From VFZN01 sp050249615 (GTDB lineage Bacteria > Acidobacteriota > Vicinamibacteria > Vicinamibacterales > UBA2999), in NCBI GenBank assembly GCA_050249615.1, contig JBFWQE010000008.1:9091-73090 (forward strand): a stretch of DNA of 64,000 nt, written 5' to 3'. A program made the position numbers and the translations under genes. The notes below the pieces were generated by a model, which was not told where the DNA came from, did no database searches, and worked only from the letters and a program-made list of their open reading frames with translations. Shown here piece after piece: positions 25,131 through 34,800 of the stretch (position 1 is the stretch's first letter; each line of letters opens with the position of its first letter).

Positions 25131-26435
25131 ATGGCGTGGAGGCTGGCCGTGAGCGCCGCGCGGGAGAGTCTCCCCTTACCGGCGTCCACGATTTTCCTGC
25201 CGGGCCTCGGCATCGCCCTCGGCTCGGGTGCGATGGCGCTGGGCGGCTGGCCAACCGGATCGCCAGCCTTCATGGCCATTCTCGTGGGTCAGCTCTGCGC
25301 GTATCTGGCCGCCTGCGTTCTCGTCATCCGGCGGCCCCACCAGTCGCTCGGCACCATCGTGCTGGGCGGCGCCATCGGCGTGGCCGCGCACGCGCCGCTC
25401 GTCGCGATGCCGGAGCTGCCCGCGCGCGACGCGATTCGCTACATCTGGGACGCCCGGGTCCAGCGATCCGGCCTCAACCCCTATGAGGTGCGGCCCGACG
25501 ACCTCGCCGTGGCTCACCTGCACACCGACCTCACCCGCCGCGTCGATGCGGCATGGTTGCCCACGATCTACCCGCCGGTCGCGCAGCTGTATTTCAGGCT
25601 CGTCACGGCCGCCTCCGAATCGATTGCCGCCTTTCGCGTGGCAGCGACCGTCGCCGACGCCGTGACCATGCTGGGCGTCGCCGCCATCCTTCGTGGTGCC
25701 CGCCTGCCGGCCGGTTGGAGCCTCCTGTACGCGTGGCATCCCGTCCTCGTCTACGAGAGCGCCGCGGGCGCCCACCTCGATTCGGCGGGGGTCGCGCTCC
25801 TCACCCTTGGCTTCCTGGCCCTCCAACGTGCACGCTCGGCGGTCGCGACCCTGCTCGTGGTCAGCGCCGCGCTCTTCAAGCCGATTCCGCTCGTGCTACT
25901 CCCGCTGCTGTGGGACCGCCTGCGACCCGCCCACGCGCTGGTCGGGGCGGCATGGGCCATGGGCGCCACGTGGATGGTCACCGGCGGCGCACCGCCGCTG
26001 GGCTCGACGGGGACCTTCGTCGATGGTTTCCGTTTCAATGGGCCCCTCTTCGGTTGGCTCACCGTGGCGCTGCCGCCCCGAGCCGTGGCGGCCGGGGCCA
26101 TCGTCATCGGCCTGCTGGCGGCCGGATGGGTGCGCCGCTTCCGCCGGAGAGACCACGTGGACGACTGGGCCTCGCCGCAGGCCGCCGCGCTGCTCTTCGC
26201 GCCGGTCATCTATCCCTGGTACCTCGCGTGGGTCGCACCCTTTGCCGTGATCGCCGGCGCCATCACGCCCTGGGCGTGGTCGCTGGGCCTCGTCGCCATC
26301 TATCCCACCTGGTGGTACGCCACACGGGGGGCTCCCTTCGAAGTGCCCGGGCCCCTGATGGCCCTCGAGTACGCCGCACCGGCTGTCGCCGTGGCCGGAG
26401 GCTGGCTGGCCGTCCGCTCAAGGAGATGCCGATGA
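25131..26435 (+). CDS. GT87-like polyprenol-phosphate-mannose-dependent membrane glycosyltransferase
   Basis: 434 residues with about 11 hydrophobic segments. The acidic loop after TM3, RDAIRYIWDARVQRSGLNPY, then AWLPTIYPPVAQLYFRLV and HLDSAGVALLTLGFLAL, fit the GT-C fold of GT87/DUF2029-like enzymes that use a lipid-linked sugar donor on the outer face of the membrane. KPIPLVLLPLLW is also typical. It overlaps the GT2 gene by 4 nt, so a two-step lipid-linked sugar pathway is likely: GT2 makes the donor and the GT-C enzyme uses it. Confidence 0.8.
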   Translation: MAWRLAVSAARESLPLPASTIFLPGLGIALGSGAMALGGWPTGSPAFMAILVGQLCAYLAACVLVIRRPHQSLGTIVLGGAIGVAAHAPLVAMPELPARDAIRYIWDARVQRSGLNPYEVRPDDLAVAHLHTDLTRRVDAAWLPTIYPPVAQLYFRLVTAASESIAAFRVAATVADAVTMLGVAAILRGARLPAGWSLLYAWHPVLVYESAAGAHLDSAGVALLTLGFLALQRARSAVATLLVVSAALFKPIPLVLLPLLWDRLRPAHALVGAAWAMGATWMVTGGAPPLGSTGTFVDGFRFNGPLFGWLTVALPPRAVAAGAIVIGLLAAGWVRRFRRRDHVDDWASPQAAALLFAPVIYPWYLAWVAPFAVIAGAITPWAWSLGLVAIYPTWWYATRGAPFEVPGPLMALEYAAPAVAVAGGWLAVRSRRCR

Positions 26436-27256
26436 ACGTCGCCCCGAGCCTCCACGTCGCCGTGATCGTCCCGGCGCTCAACGAGGAGGACACCATCGCA
26501 GAGCTGATTCGGCGCCTGCCGATGCCGGCTCGGTGCGTCACGATCGTAGACAACGGATCCACCGACGAAACCGCGGCGCTGGCCGAGGCCGCCGGAGCAA
26601 CGGTCGTCCACGAGCCGCGCCGGGGCTACGGCCGCGCGTGTCTCGCCGGCATCGCCGCCAATCCGGATGCCGACGTGCTCCTCTTCGCCGACGCGGATCT
26701 CAGTGAGCGGCCGGAGGATGCCGAGCAGGTGCTCGCCCCCATCCTCACCGGCCGCGCCGACTTCGTGATGGGCGCGCGGCGTGGCCGAGCGCGACCGTGG
26801 CACGCTGCGGCAGGGACGGCACTCTGCGTCGGCCTCATCAATCGCCTGTGGGGCGGCACGTTCACCGACCTTGGTCCGTTCCGCGCCATTCGGCGATCGT
26901 CGCTCGAGGCGCTGGGCATGATGGATCAAACCTGGGGCTGGACCATCGAGATGCAGGCCAAGGCGCTCGAGGCCAATCTGTGCTGGATGGAGGTGCCCAT
27001 CGAGTCTGGCCCACGCGCGGGCGGCCGGTCCAAAATCTCGGGGTCGCTGACGGGTACGGTGCGCGCAGCCACGAGAATGCTCACCACGATCGGCCAACTG
27101 TACTGGAGACGCAGCCACCGAAGGTGGGCTGCGACGCGCGCCGGCAGAACGGCTCCCTGTAACGAATCCGCGCGGCACGAGACTTCCCGACAACCCCGTC
27201 GGAGCGGGCGCGGGCTCGACGACGGGCGGGCGTCACTGGGAGGCACACGGACGTGA
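26432..27256 (+). CDS. GT2-family glycosyltransferase (polyprenol-phosphate sugar synthase type)
   Basis: 274 residues from the ATG at 26432 with AAGGAG 6 bp upstream. GT-A motifs are VAVIVPALNEEDTIAELIRR, TIVDNGSTDETA, LLFADADLSERPEDA (DxD region) and DLGPFRAIRRSSLEALGM, with the acceptor block WGWTIEMQAKALEANL. These match dolichol-phosphate-mannose-synthase-like enzymes. The last 45 or so residues are arginine-rich and unlike the family. They run over the ArsM promoter motif and overlap the ArsM start by 4 nt, so the native end may lie earlier. Confidence 0.82.
   Translation: MNVAPSLHVAVIVPALNEEDTIAELIRRLPMPARCVTIVDNGSTDETAALAEAAGATVVHEPRRGYGRACLAGIAANPDADVLLFADADLSERPEDAEQVLAPILTGRADFVMGARRGRARPWHAAAGTALCVGLINRLWGGTFTDLGPFRAIRRSSLEALGMMDQTWGWTIEMQAKALEANLCWMEVPIESGPRAGGRSKISGSLTGTVRAATRMLTTIGQLYWRRSHRRWAATRAGRTAPCNESARHETSRQPRRSGRGLDDGRASLGGTRT
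27157..27184 (+). promoter_or_regulatory. ECF-type promoter motif for the arsM-arsS operon
   Basis: TGTAACG (27157-27163), 15-bp spacer, AGACTT (27179-27184), inside the 3' end of the GT2 gene and about 70 bp before the arsM start. Confidence 0.55.
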
Positions 27257-28425
27257 CCAGATTGTCATCAGGAGAAACGGAGGCGGCCGTGCGTAGCCGC
27301 TACTCCAGGGCCGCTCGCAGCACCGAGGCCGCTTTGTGCTGCCCTACTTTGTACGACCCGAGGCTCCTCGAGGCCATCCCCGACGAGGTGATCGAGCGGG
27401 ACTACGGGTGTGGAGATCCCAGCCGGTACCTGCGAGCGGGCGAGGTGGTGCTCGACCTCGGGTCAGGCTCGGGCAAGGTGTGTTTCATCGCCAGCCAGGT
27501 CGTCGGCCCCCTCGGGCGGGTCATCGGCGTCGACATGAACGACGACATGCTCGCGCTGGCGCGGCGCCACACGCCGGAAGTGGCCCGCCGCATCGGCCAC
27601 GCAAACGTCTCGTTTCGCAGGGGTCGTATCCAGGATCTTGGGCTCGATCTGGATCGGCTGGACGAACACCTCCAGCGGCAGCCGGTACAGAACGCGGCGG
27701 ATCTCCAGCAGCTCGAGTCGGTCGTGAGCCGGATGCGCGACGACACCCCTCTGGTCGCCTCGGACTCCATCGATGTCGTCGTGTCGAACTGCGTGCTGAA
27801 CCTCGTCACGCCAGCCGACAAGCCGCGTCTTTTCGCGGAGATCTTCCGCGTGCTCCGCCGCGGCGGCCGGGCCGTCATCTCTGACATCGTGTCGGACGAG
27901 GACGTCCCGGAACACCTGCAGCGGGACCCCGAGCAGTGGAGCGGCTGTGTTTCCGGTGCCTTGCGCGAGGATGAGTTCCTCCAGGCATTTGAGAGGGCCG
28001 GGTTCTACGGCATCACGGTGCTGGCACGCGCGAAGGAGCCTTGGCGAACGGTCGAAGGCATCGAGTTTCGAAGCGTGACCGTGGCGGCCTACAAAGGCAA
28101 GGAGGGACCGTGCAGGGATCACAAACAGGCCGCGGTCTATCGCGGGCCGTTCCGTGAGGTCGTCGACGACGACGGGCACGTCCTGCGACGAGGGGTGCGT
28201 ACGGCCGTGTGCGAGAAGACGTTCGGCATCTTCTCGCGGGAGCCCTATCGCGAGCACCTGGACCTGGTCGAGCCGCACGTCGCGGTTCCGGACGAAGAGG
28301 CGCGTCCTTTCCCGTGTTCGAAGGGCGCCCTGGTGCGGTCGCCCAGGGAGACGAAGGGGCAGGACTTCGCCCTCACGACCGGTGCGCCGGGGACCGTGTG
28401 CGCCACCGATGGCGAGTGCTGCTGA
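27253..28425 (+). CDS. arsM: Arsenite methyltransferase, arsenosugar type
   Basis: 390 residues. The SAM motif VLDLGSGSGKVCFIASQ and the family-specific CCPTLYDPRLLEAIPDEVIERDYGCGDPSRYL block are clear. Cysteines in SNCVLNLV and WSGCVSGAL correspond to the As(III)-binding cysteines of ArsM. A C-terminal domain of about 100 residues ends in GECC. ArsM methylates arsenite using SAM and thiols, and this long version is the form that precedes ArsS in arsenosugar biosynthesis. The stop overlaps arsS by 1 nt (TGATG). Confidence 0.9.
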   Translation: MTRLSSGETEAAVRSRYSRAARSTEAALCCPTLYDPRLLEAIPDEVIERDYGCGDPSRYLRAGEVVLDLGSGSGKVCFIASQVVGPLGRVIGVDMNDDMLALARRHTPEVARRIGHANVSFRRGRIQDLGLDLDRLDEHLQRQPVQNAADLQQLESVVSRMRDDTPLVASDSIDVVVSNCVLNLVTPADKPRLFAEIFRVLRRGGRAVISDIVSDEDVPEHLQRDPEQWSGCVSGALREDEFLQAFERAGFYGITVLARAKEPWRTVEGIEFRSVTVAAYKGKEGPCRDHKQAAVYRGPFREVVDDDGHVLRRGVRTAVCEKTFGIFSREPYREHLDLVEPHVAVPDEEARPFPCSKGALVRSPRETKGQDFALTTGAPGTVCATDGECC

Positions 28426-29450
28426 TGTCTTCCCAGACCAGTCAGGTTGTTGCGAGCGTCAATCCAAGAGTCGAGCCGACGCCCGCGTCGTTTGCAGAAA
28501 CCCTGCGGCGGCACGGGCTTCCGCCGCTGGTCCGCGACCGCGTGACGACGCTCCAGGTCAACGTGGGCCGGTTGTGCAACCTGGCCTGCCATCACTGCCA
28601 CGTCGAAGCCGGCCCACGGCGGACCGAGATCATGGGCAGTGGGGTCGCCTCTCAAGCCCTTGCCCTGCTCACCCGGCATTCTCAGGTTGACACGCTCGAC
28701 CTCACGGGCGGAGCTCCCGAGCTGAATCCCTCGTTTCGTGACATGGTCGTGGAGGCGCGAAGGCTGGGACGCACGGTCATCGACCGGTGCAACCTCACCG
28801 TGTTCTTCGAGCCGGGACAGGGAGACCTCCCGGAGTTCCTGGCTGCGCATCGCGTGCAGGTCGTCGCGAGCCTGCCGTGCTATACGCCGGACAACGTCGA
28901 TCGCCAGCGCGGTCTGGGCACGTTCACCGCCAGCGTCGAGGCGTTGAGACACCTCAATCGTCTCGGCTACGGGCGCGCGGGATCGTCTCTCCGCCTCGAT
29001 CTCGTCTACAACCCGCTCGGGGCGTCGCTCCCGCCGCGGCAGGACGTGCTCGAACAGCGGTATCGCGAAGAGCTGGGCCGGCTGTTCGGAATCGAGTTCC
29101 ATCGGCTCCTCACCATCACCAACATGCCGATCCGGCGCTTCGCCGCCACGCTCGCGCGCGAGGGCCGCGCCGATGCGTACATGGGCCTGCTGGTGAACCA
29201 CTTCAACCCCGCGACCGTGCGGGGCTTGATGTGCCGTTCCCTGCTGAGTGTCGGCTGGGATGGGCGCCTCTATGACTGCGACTTCAACCAGATGCTCGAG
29301 ATCCCGCTCGGGTCCGGGGGGCCGTCGCGACTGACACTGGGCGATGTCGACGATCTGCGCCAGTTCGAGGGGAGACGGATCGCCGTCGGATCGCACTGCC
29401 ATGGCTGCACGGCTGGCGCCGGCTCCAGTTGCTCGGGCGCCCTGGCATGA
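28425..29450 (+). CDS. arsS: ArsS-type radical SAM/Cys-rich protein (arsenosugar biosynthesis)
   Basis: 341 residues. The radical SAM cluster motif is CNLACHHCH (CxxxCxxC), followed by DLTGGAPELNPSFRD. The C-terminal Cys-rich domain has RSLLSVGWDGRLYDCDFNQML and ends HCHGCTAGAGSSCSGALA. In many relatives of this family (TIGR04167) the GSSC cysteine is selenocysteine, and here it is Cys. ArsS is thought to add a 5'-deoxyadenosyl group to dimethylarsinite made by ArsM. It is translationally coupled to arsM and to the phosphate transporter gene. Confidence 0.92.
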   Translation: MSSQTSQVVASVNPRVEPTPASFAETLRRHGLPPLVRDRVTTLQVNVGRLCNLACHHCHVEAGPRRTEIMGSGVASQALALLTRHSQVDTLDLTGGAPELNPSFRDMVVEARRLGRTVIDRCNLTVFFEPGQGDLPEFLAAHRVQVVASLPCYTPDNVDRQRGLGTFTASVEALRHLNRLGYGRAGSSLRLDLVYNPLGASLPPRQDVLEQRYREELGRLFGIEFHRLLTITNMPIRRFAATLAREGRADAYMGLLVNHFNPATVRGLMCRSLLSVGWDGRLYDCDFNQMLEIPLGSGGPSRLTLGDVDDLRQFEGRRIAVGSHCHGCTAGAGSSCSGALA

Positions 29451-30574
29451 CCGCCTTCGCCCTCGTGGCCCTCGCCGGGCTGCTGTCGTTCGCGAACGGC
29501 GCGAACGATGTCTCGAAGGGTGTAGCCACACTGGTCGGCAGCGGCCGCACCAGCCTTCGCCACGCCGTTCGTTGGGGAGCGGCATGGACGGGGGTGGGTG
29601 CGGCTTCCGCCGCGGCACTGTCCGGCGCGATGCTGGTCACGTTCCAGCAGAGCACACTCGCGCCCGGCAGCGGCGCCTCGCTCACGTCGTCGGTCGCAGC
29701 CTTGTCGGGTGCGACCGCCTGGATCCTGATCGCGACCCGTCAGGGTCTCCCGGTGTCGACTACGCACGCGCTGGTCGGCGGCATGTTGGGGGCGACGATG
29801 GCCGCACATGGAATGGACGCGGTCTCGTGGGCATCGCTCTCGTCCCGGGTGCTGCTACCGCTCGTCCTCAGTCCGGTTGTGGCGCTGGTCGCCATGCGTC
29901 TGGTGTTGAAGCGCTGGCAACGACACCGCGGTGCGGCCTCGGTCGAGCACTGTGTCTGTCTCACGGTGGCGCGAGCACCGGCACTCGCACGGGTCACGCT
30001 GGCAGGCCATCAGCAGATGGCCGCCGGGACCATGGGCCTCGATGTCCGCACGGGAACAGCCACCGCCTGCTCGGTACACCAGCCGCAGGCCCTGCGTCTG
30101 ACCGGCGACTCCCTCCACTGGCTGGCGAGCGGCGTGGTCAGTTTCTCTCGCGGACTCAACGACACGCCGAAGATCGTCGCCCTCCTTCTCGCCGCAGCAG
30201 CGCTCGCGCCTGGACAACTCGATTCGCCGGGTGCCGCGTTCGGCCTCGTCGCGATGGGAATGGTCGTGGGAAGCCTCGTGGGTGGCCGCGGGGTGACCCG
30301 GGTCCTCGCCGAAGAGGTGACCACCATGGATCCCATGGAGGGCCTGGCTGCAAACATCGTAACCGCCGCCCTGGTTACGACAGGAGCGGTGTACGGTCTG
30401 CCAATGTCCACGACCCACGTGGCATCAGGAAGCATTGCCGGCATCGGAGTGCGTCGGGGTGCTCTCCGTTTCGATGCGGTTCGACACATAGGCTTGGCGT
30501 GGATCGTCACGCTTCCTGCCGCAACGGCATTGTCGGCGCTCATATACGCGGCGGGCATGCGGTTGCTCCCGTAA
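29447..30574 (+). CDS. pit: PiT-family inorganic phosphate transporter
   Basis: 375 residues, about 10 transmembrane segments in two inverted halves. Each half carries a PiT signature: FANGANDVSKGVATLVGSGR near the N-terminus and SRGLNDTPKIVALL near residue 230. STTHALVGGMLG and STTHVASGSIAGIG are the paired second motifs. The ATG overlaps the arsS stop (ATGA). PiT carriers move metal-phosphate with protons and also arsenate, so in this operon it may lower arsenate uptake or supply phosphate under arsenic stress. The latter role is inference. Confidence 0.9.
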   Translation: MTAFALVALAGLLSFANGANDVSKGVATLVGSGRTSLRHAVRWGAAWTGVGAASAAALSGAMLVTFQQSTLAPGSGASLTSSVAALSGATAWILIATRQGLPVSTTHALVGGMLGATMAAHGMDAVSWASLSSRVLLPLVLSPVVALVAMRLVLKRWQRHRGAASVEHCVCLTVARAPALARVTLAGHQQMAAGTMGLDVRTGTATACSVHQPQALRLTGDSLHWLASGVVSFSRGLNDTPKIVALLLAAAALAPGQLDSPGAAFGLVAMGMVVGSLVGGRGVTRVLAEEVTTMDPMEGLAANIVTAALVTTGAVYGLPMSTTHVASGSIAGIGVRRGALRFDAVRHIGLAWIVTLPAATALSALIYAAGMRLLP

Positions 30575-30579
30575 AGGAC

Positions 30580-31737
30580 ATGCGCCAACATGACATCGTC
30601 CTCGCCGGGGCGGGGCACACGCATCTTCACGTGCTGCGGCAATGGCGGACGGCGCCACTGCCTGGGGTTCGCCTAACGTGCGTCTCGAGCCACCCGCAAG
30701 CGACCTACTCGGGCATGCTGCCCGGCGTGCTGGCCGGGAGCTACCGCCCCGAAGAGACGGAGATCGACCTCGTGCGTCTGTGTGCGGCGGTCGGCGCGCG
30801 CCTCTTCGTGGGTTCGGTCGAAGGGGTGGACCCGAAGGGGCGAACCCTGCGCATCGAGGGCCGGCCGCCCATCCCGTTCGATCTGCTCTCGATCGGGATC
30901 GGCTCGACGCCGTCGTTGAAGGCGGTTGTCGAGCCTGGCGCGCGGCTCGTGGCTCTCAAGCCCATGCCGTCGCTGTTGTCGCGGCTCGATGCGGCCCTCG
31001 CGGATGTCCGCTCGACGTACAACGGCCGGCTGGTCAACGTCGTCGTCGTGGGCGGCGGCGCGGCCGGCGCGGAGGTCGCGCTCTGCCTCCCGTCCTACGT
31101 CCGCCCGAGGCTCGGGCGCGGGGTTCCGGTGCAAGTCACGCTGGTCTCAGCGGGGGACCTCCTTGCCGGCGAGCCTGCGCGCTTCCGACGGCGGGTGCGA
31201 CAGGTAGCAGTGCATCGCGGGATCCACGTCATGACCGGCCACCGGTTGGTCGCCGTGCGGCCGAAGGCCTGCACACTCAGTGACGATACGGACCTCGACG
31301 CGGACCTCGTGATCTGGGCTACCGAAGCCTCGGCACCGCCGCTCCTGGAGAGGACGGGCCTGCCGCTGGACGACCGCGGGTTCCTCCTGACCGATTCGAT
31401 GCTGCGTTCGCTCGGCGATCCGAGCGTCTTCGCCGTCGGTGACTCGGGCACGATCCAGGCCGCCCGGACACCGAAGGCAGGCGTGTACGCCGTCCGGCAG
31501 GGGCCCTTCCTCTGGGAAAACCTCCGGCGCTCGATCGAAGGCCGCGCGCTCATGTCCTACGCACCGCAACGCCGTTTCCTGAAACTGATCGACACCGGAT
31601 ATGGCCAGGCCGTGGGTGAGTGGCGCGGCGTCGTGTTCAGCGGCCGGTGGGCATGGCGGCTCAAGCGGGCGATCGATCGCCGCTTCATCACGACGTTCCA
31701 GGACTACCGCGGCGCGGACCCGGCCCGGCTCACGTAG
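30580..31737 (+). CDS. Stand-alone Nterm_to_SelD-type FAD/NAD(P) oxidoreductase
   Basis: 385 residues from the ATG 6 bp after pit. The protein opens HDIVLAGAGHTHLHVLRQW, then SSHPQATYSGMLPGVLAGSY. These are the hallmark blocks of TIGR03169, the oxidoreductase domain usually fused N-terminal to selenophosphate synthetase SelD. An NAD-type Rossmann VVVVGGGAAGAEVALCLP and FAVGDSGTIQAARTPKAGVYAVRQGP follow. The SelD half is absent: the gene ends DPARLT and nothing SelD-like follows. Within an arsenic/rSAM cluster this suggests a selenium link or a derived quinone-linked function. Confidence 0.83.
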   Translation: MRQHDIVLAGAGHTHLHVLRQWRTAPLPGVRLTCVSSHPQATYSGMLPGVLAGSYRPEETEIDLVRLCAAVGARLFVGSVEGVDPKGRTLRIEGRPPIPFDLLSIGIGSTPSLKAVVEPGARLVALKPMPSLLSRLDAALADVRSTYNGRLVNVVVVGGGAAGAEVALCLPSYVRPRLGRGVPVQVTLVSAGDLLAGEPARFRRRVRQVAVHRGIHVMTGHRLVAVRPKACTLSDDTDLDADLVIWATEASAPPLLERTGLPLDDRGFLLTDSMLRSLGDPSVFAVGDSGTIQAARTPKAGVYAVRQGPFLWENLRRSIEGRALMSYAPQRRFLKLIDTGYGQAVGEWRGVVFSGRWAWRLKRAIDRRFITTFQDYRGADPARLT

Positions 31738-31806
31738 GGAACGGTCGAGTCACGCGGAACACGCGCCGAAGCCCGCAGGCGGGCCGTCCTCCAGCGGCGC
31801 CCTTCG

Positions 31807-34800
31807 TCAGAAGTCGTACCCGATCCACACCGCGAACTTCGGCTTGCGGAACGCGGCGCTGCCACCGTTCTGCGCGAAGACCACGTCCTCCCACGAGCGA
31901 TTGAAGAGCGTCCGCCACGACCAGTCGAGATGGACGGGGTAGCCGAGGGCCGAGGTCATCAGGCTGATGCCGTACGAGGCTCGGCTGTCCTCGAGCCGGA
32001 AGCCGCTTACCGGCACGGCGTCGCCGAGCGCCTGCTCGAAGTTCTGATCGAAGCCGATGACGGGGCGGACCACTGTGGCGTTCCGTTCCCAGACCTTGAA
32101 CGGCCGACCATCCCACCACGCACCGCCGACACCGGCGAAGAAGGCCGCGCGGACGCCGCCGAGGATCCCGATGGGCGTGGCCATCGCCTCGATCAGGGGA
32201 AAGCGGAGCTCGGTGTTCAGGAAGAACCCATGCTGGCCGACGAACGACAGGTAGTCGTACCCGCGCAGTTCGCTGTTGCCGCCGAAGTAGAAGAAGTCCG
32301 GACTGTCGCCCGTGCTCGTGAAGCCGCGGGCACGCATCGCGAACACGCCGGTCGAACCAATCCGCAAATACTTCCGGACATCGGCGTCGAACGTCTGCCG
32401 GGACAGGGTGTTGCCGATTTTCGGGGCCACCTCGTAGGCCAGACGCATGGTGCTGCCGCTCAGCGGACCGAACTCACGGAACACGGTCGTTTCCTGCACG
32501 AAGGCCGCGCCGAGCGGAACCAGCGTGCCGTTGTTGAAGAGCGTCCGGCCGAACTGTTGCTGCTGGAAGTCCTGCGAGAAGGACTCGAGCGTCTGATCGA
32601 CGAACTCCTCGCGGTAGTGGTTGATTCCGCCGAACAGCTCGAGGCGGCGGTAGCGATTGAAGGGGTAGACGGCGAAGGCGCCGGCCCCACGGACGGTGCG
32701 CGTCGCCGTTGCGAAGTCCCGGTCGATCAACCCGCTGAAGGCGGGGTCGAAGAACACGCCCGCCGTCTGGCCGAAGAAGAACTGCGTGTTGGCGTACCCC
32801 TGAACGCCCCAGGTGAGCCGCTGGTCGAGGTTCAGCCAGGAGCCGGCGAGCGACCGGTACTGCGAGACGGACGAGGCGAGAAGGTTGAACTGTCGGTCGC
32901 CCAGGACGTCGGTCAGCGTCACCTGCGTCCCGCCGAACAGGTCGCCGCTGCTGGTGACGCCGAGCGCCACGGGCGGCCGCCCTTCCAGGAACATCTTCTC
33001 GAAGCGCCCCTTCTTCTTCGCATTGTCCTGCACGAGGGTGTGGGGCAAGGGCGCCTGGAAGTCGACAAGCGGGCCCGGCGCGCCAAAGTCCTCGGATGGG
33101 ACCGTGGCCAGTTCGTCGCGCCGATCGAGCACGTGGAGGCCGTAGTCGCCCTTGAAGTAACTCACGAACGCCACCCTGGAGGTGGCGCCGTCGCGCACCA
33201 CGACCGGTGAGAGGTTGCCGGTGAGCGCGTCCGAGTACTGACGGAGCTCGCGCGTCTCCAGATCGAGCGTCCAGAGATTGAAGATCTGCCCGTCGCGCGC
33301 GATCTCGGGTTCCATGGCCACCGTCGGGTTGATGGCGGTCGAGGGAAACACCAGGGTGCGGTCGTCACGGAACTGCGCCCCGCCTTCGTCATGCGTCCCG
33401 AAGGTGAGTTGTTCGGTCCCGGACCCGTCTGCCTGGATCCGGAACAGCTTGTCGTTGCCGCTGACGCGCGCGAGGAACACGAGCGACCGCCCGTCGGGCG
33501 ACCAGCTCGGGGCATAGTGCGGCAGCGCATCGGTCGTGAGGCGCCTGACGCTCCGCGTCGCGACGTCCAGCACATGGAGGTGCGCCTGCCCGGCCTGCAT
33601 CCCGGAGAAGGCGATCAGCCGCCCGTCCGGCGAGAAGTCGGGCGATTCCGGCGCGTCGATGTCCTCGAGCGGCACCCGCAGCTCGATCTTGCGCGTGACG
33701 ACGTTCTGGACGATCAGGGATCGATCCTTCTCCGTGCGCGCGAAGTACGCCAGGCGATCGCCGGTCGGGTCCCACGACATCCAGGGCACGCTGTTCCAGC
33801 GACCGCCCGGTGTTGCCAGGTACTCGAACCCCAGCCCCTGGTCGAAGCCATGGGTCAGGTTGCGGATGATCTCCCCGTCGCGGGTCGAAATGAGCACGAT
33901 GTCGATCTCCCGGTCCCGCCGGTTTGCTGTCATCGCCGCGATCAGGTCACCCGACGGCGACGGCTCGATCGACAGCACGGTGGCAAAGCGGCTCTTGCGC
34001 GGGTCGGGCGCCAGGTTGCGCCCGTAATCGGCAGGCCGCTCCTTGTCCCGGAACGGCTTGAAGCGGTCGTCGAGGTACCGATCGAACTGCTGATCCCAGT
34101 CATCGGCGGAGAGCGTGAACGCCTCCTTGAACGCGTCGCTGCCGCCGCCGATGATCGAGCGACGCAACGCGAAGATGTACTGCCGCACCCCTTCCTTGCC
34201 CCAGCGTGCTTCCATGAACTCGAAGGCCGCGTGACCGAGGTTGTAGATCAACCGTGGATTACTGAAGCCGCCATAGTCCCGCATCTCGCTCATCGCCGGC
34301 ACGATGTCGGAGACCGCCGCGTCCCTCACCGTCATCAGGTCCAGGGGACGCCAATGGCCCGTCAGGTAATCGGCCATGCCTTCCATCGTCCACAGCGGCA
34401 GGCTGGTGCCGAGGCCGGCCGGGATGATGTCGAACTGGAAGACGTGTGTCAGCTCGTGCGTGATCAGCCGGTACAGCAGATCCGACGGCTCGTCGATGGG
34501 CATGACGATCCGGTTCCGGCTCGGCTCGGCGAAGGCGCCCACGCCCTCCTGGGCGGCCCCTGGAATCACGTTCTGCTGCCAGAACTCCGCGGACGTGCTG
34601 AAGAGAATCAGCGGTACCTTGAAGGCGAGGTCGTGGCGCAGCTCCGCGCTCACGTGCTGGTAGGCGCTCTCGGCGTAGCCGGCAATGCGTTCGAGGTGTG
34701 GCGCAATCTCCGAGTAGTAGTAGATCTCGAAATGATCCGTCTGGTAGATGTGCCAGTCGAACCGGTCGTACCTGATCGCGTTCTTGCCGAAGTACGGGAT

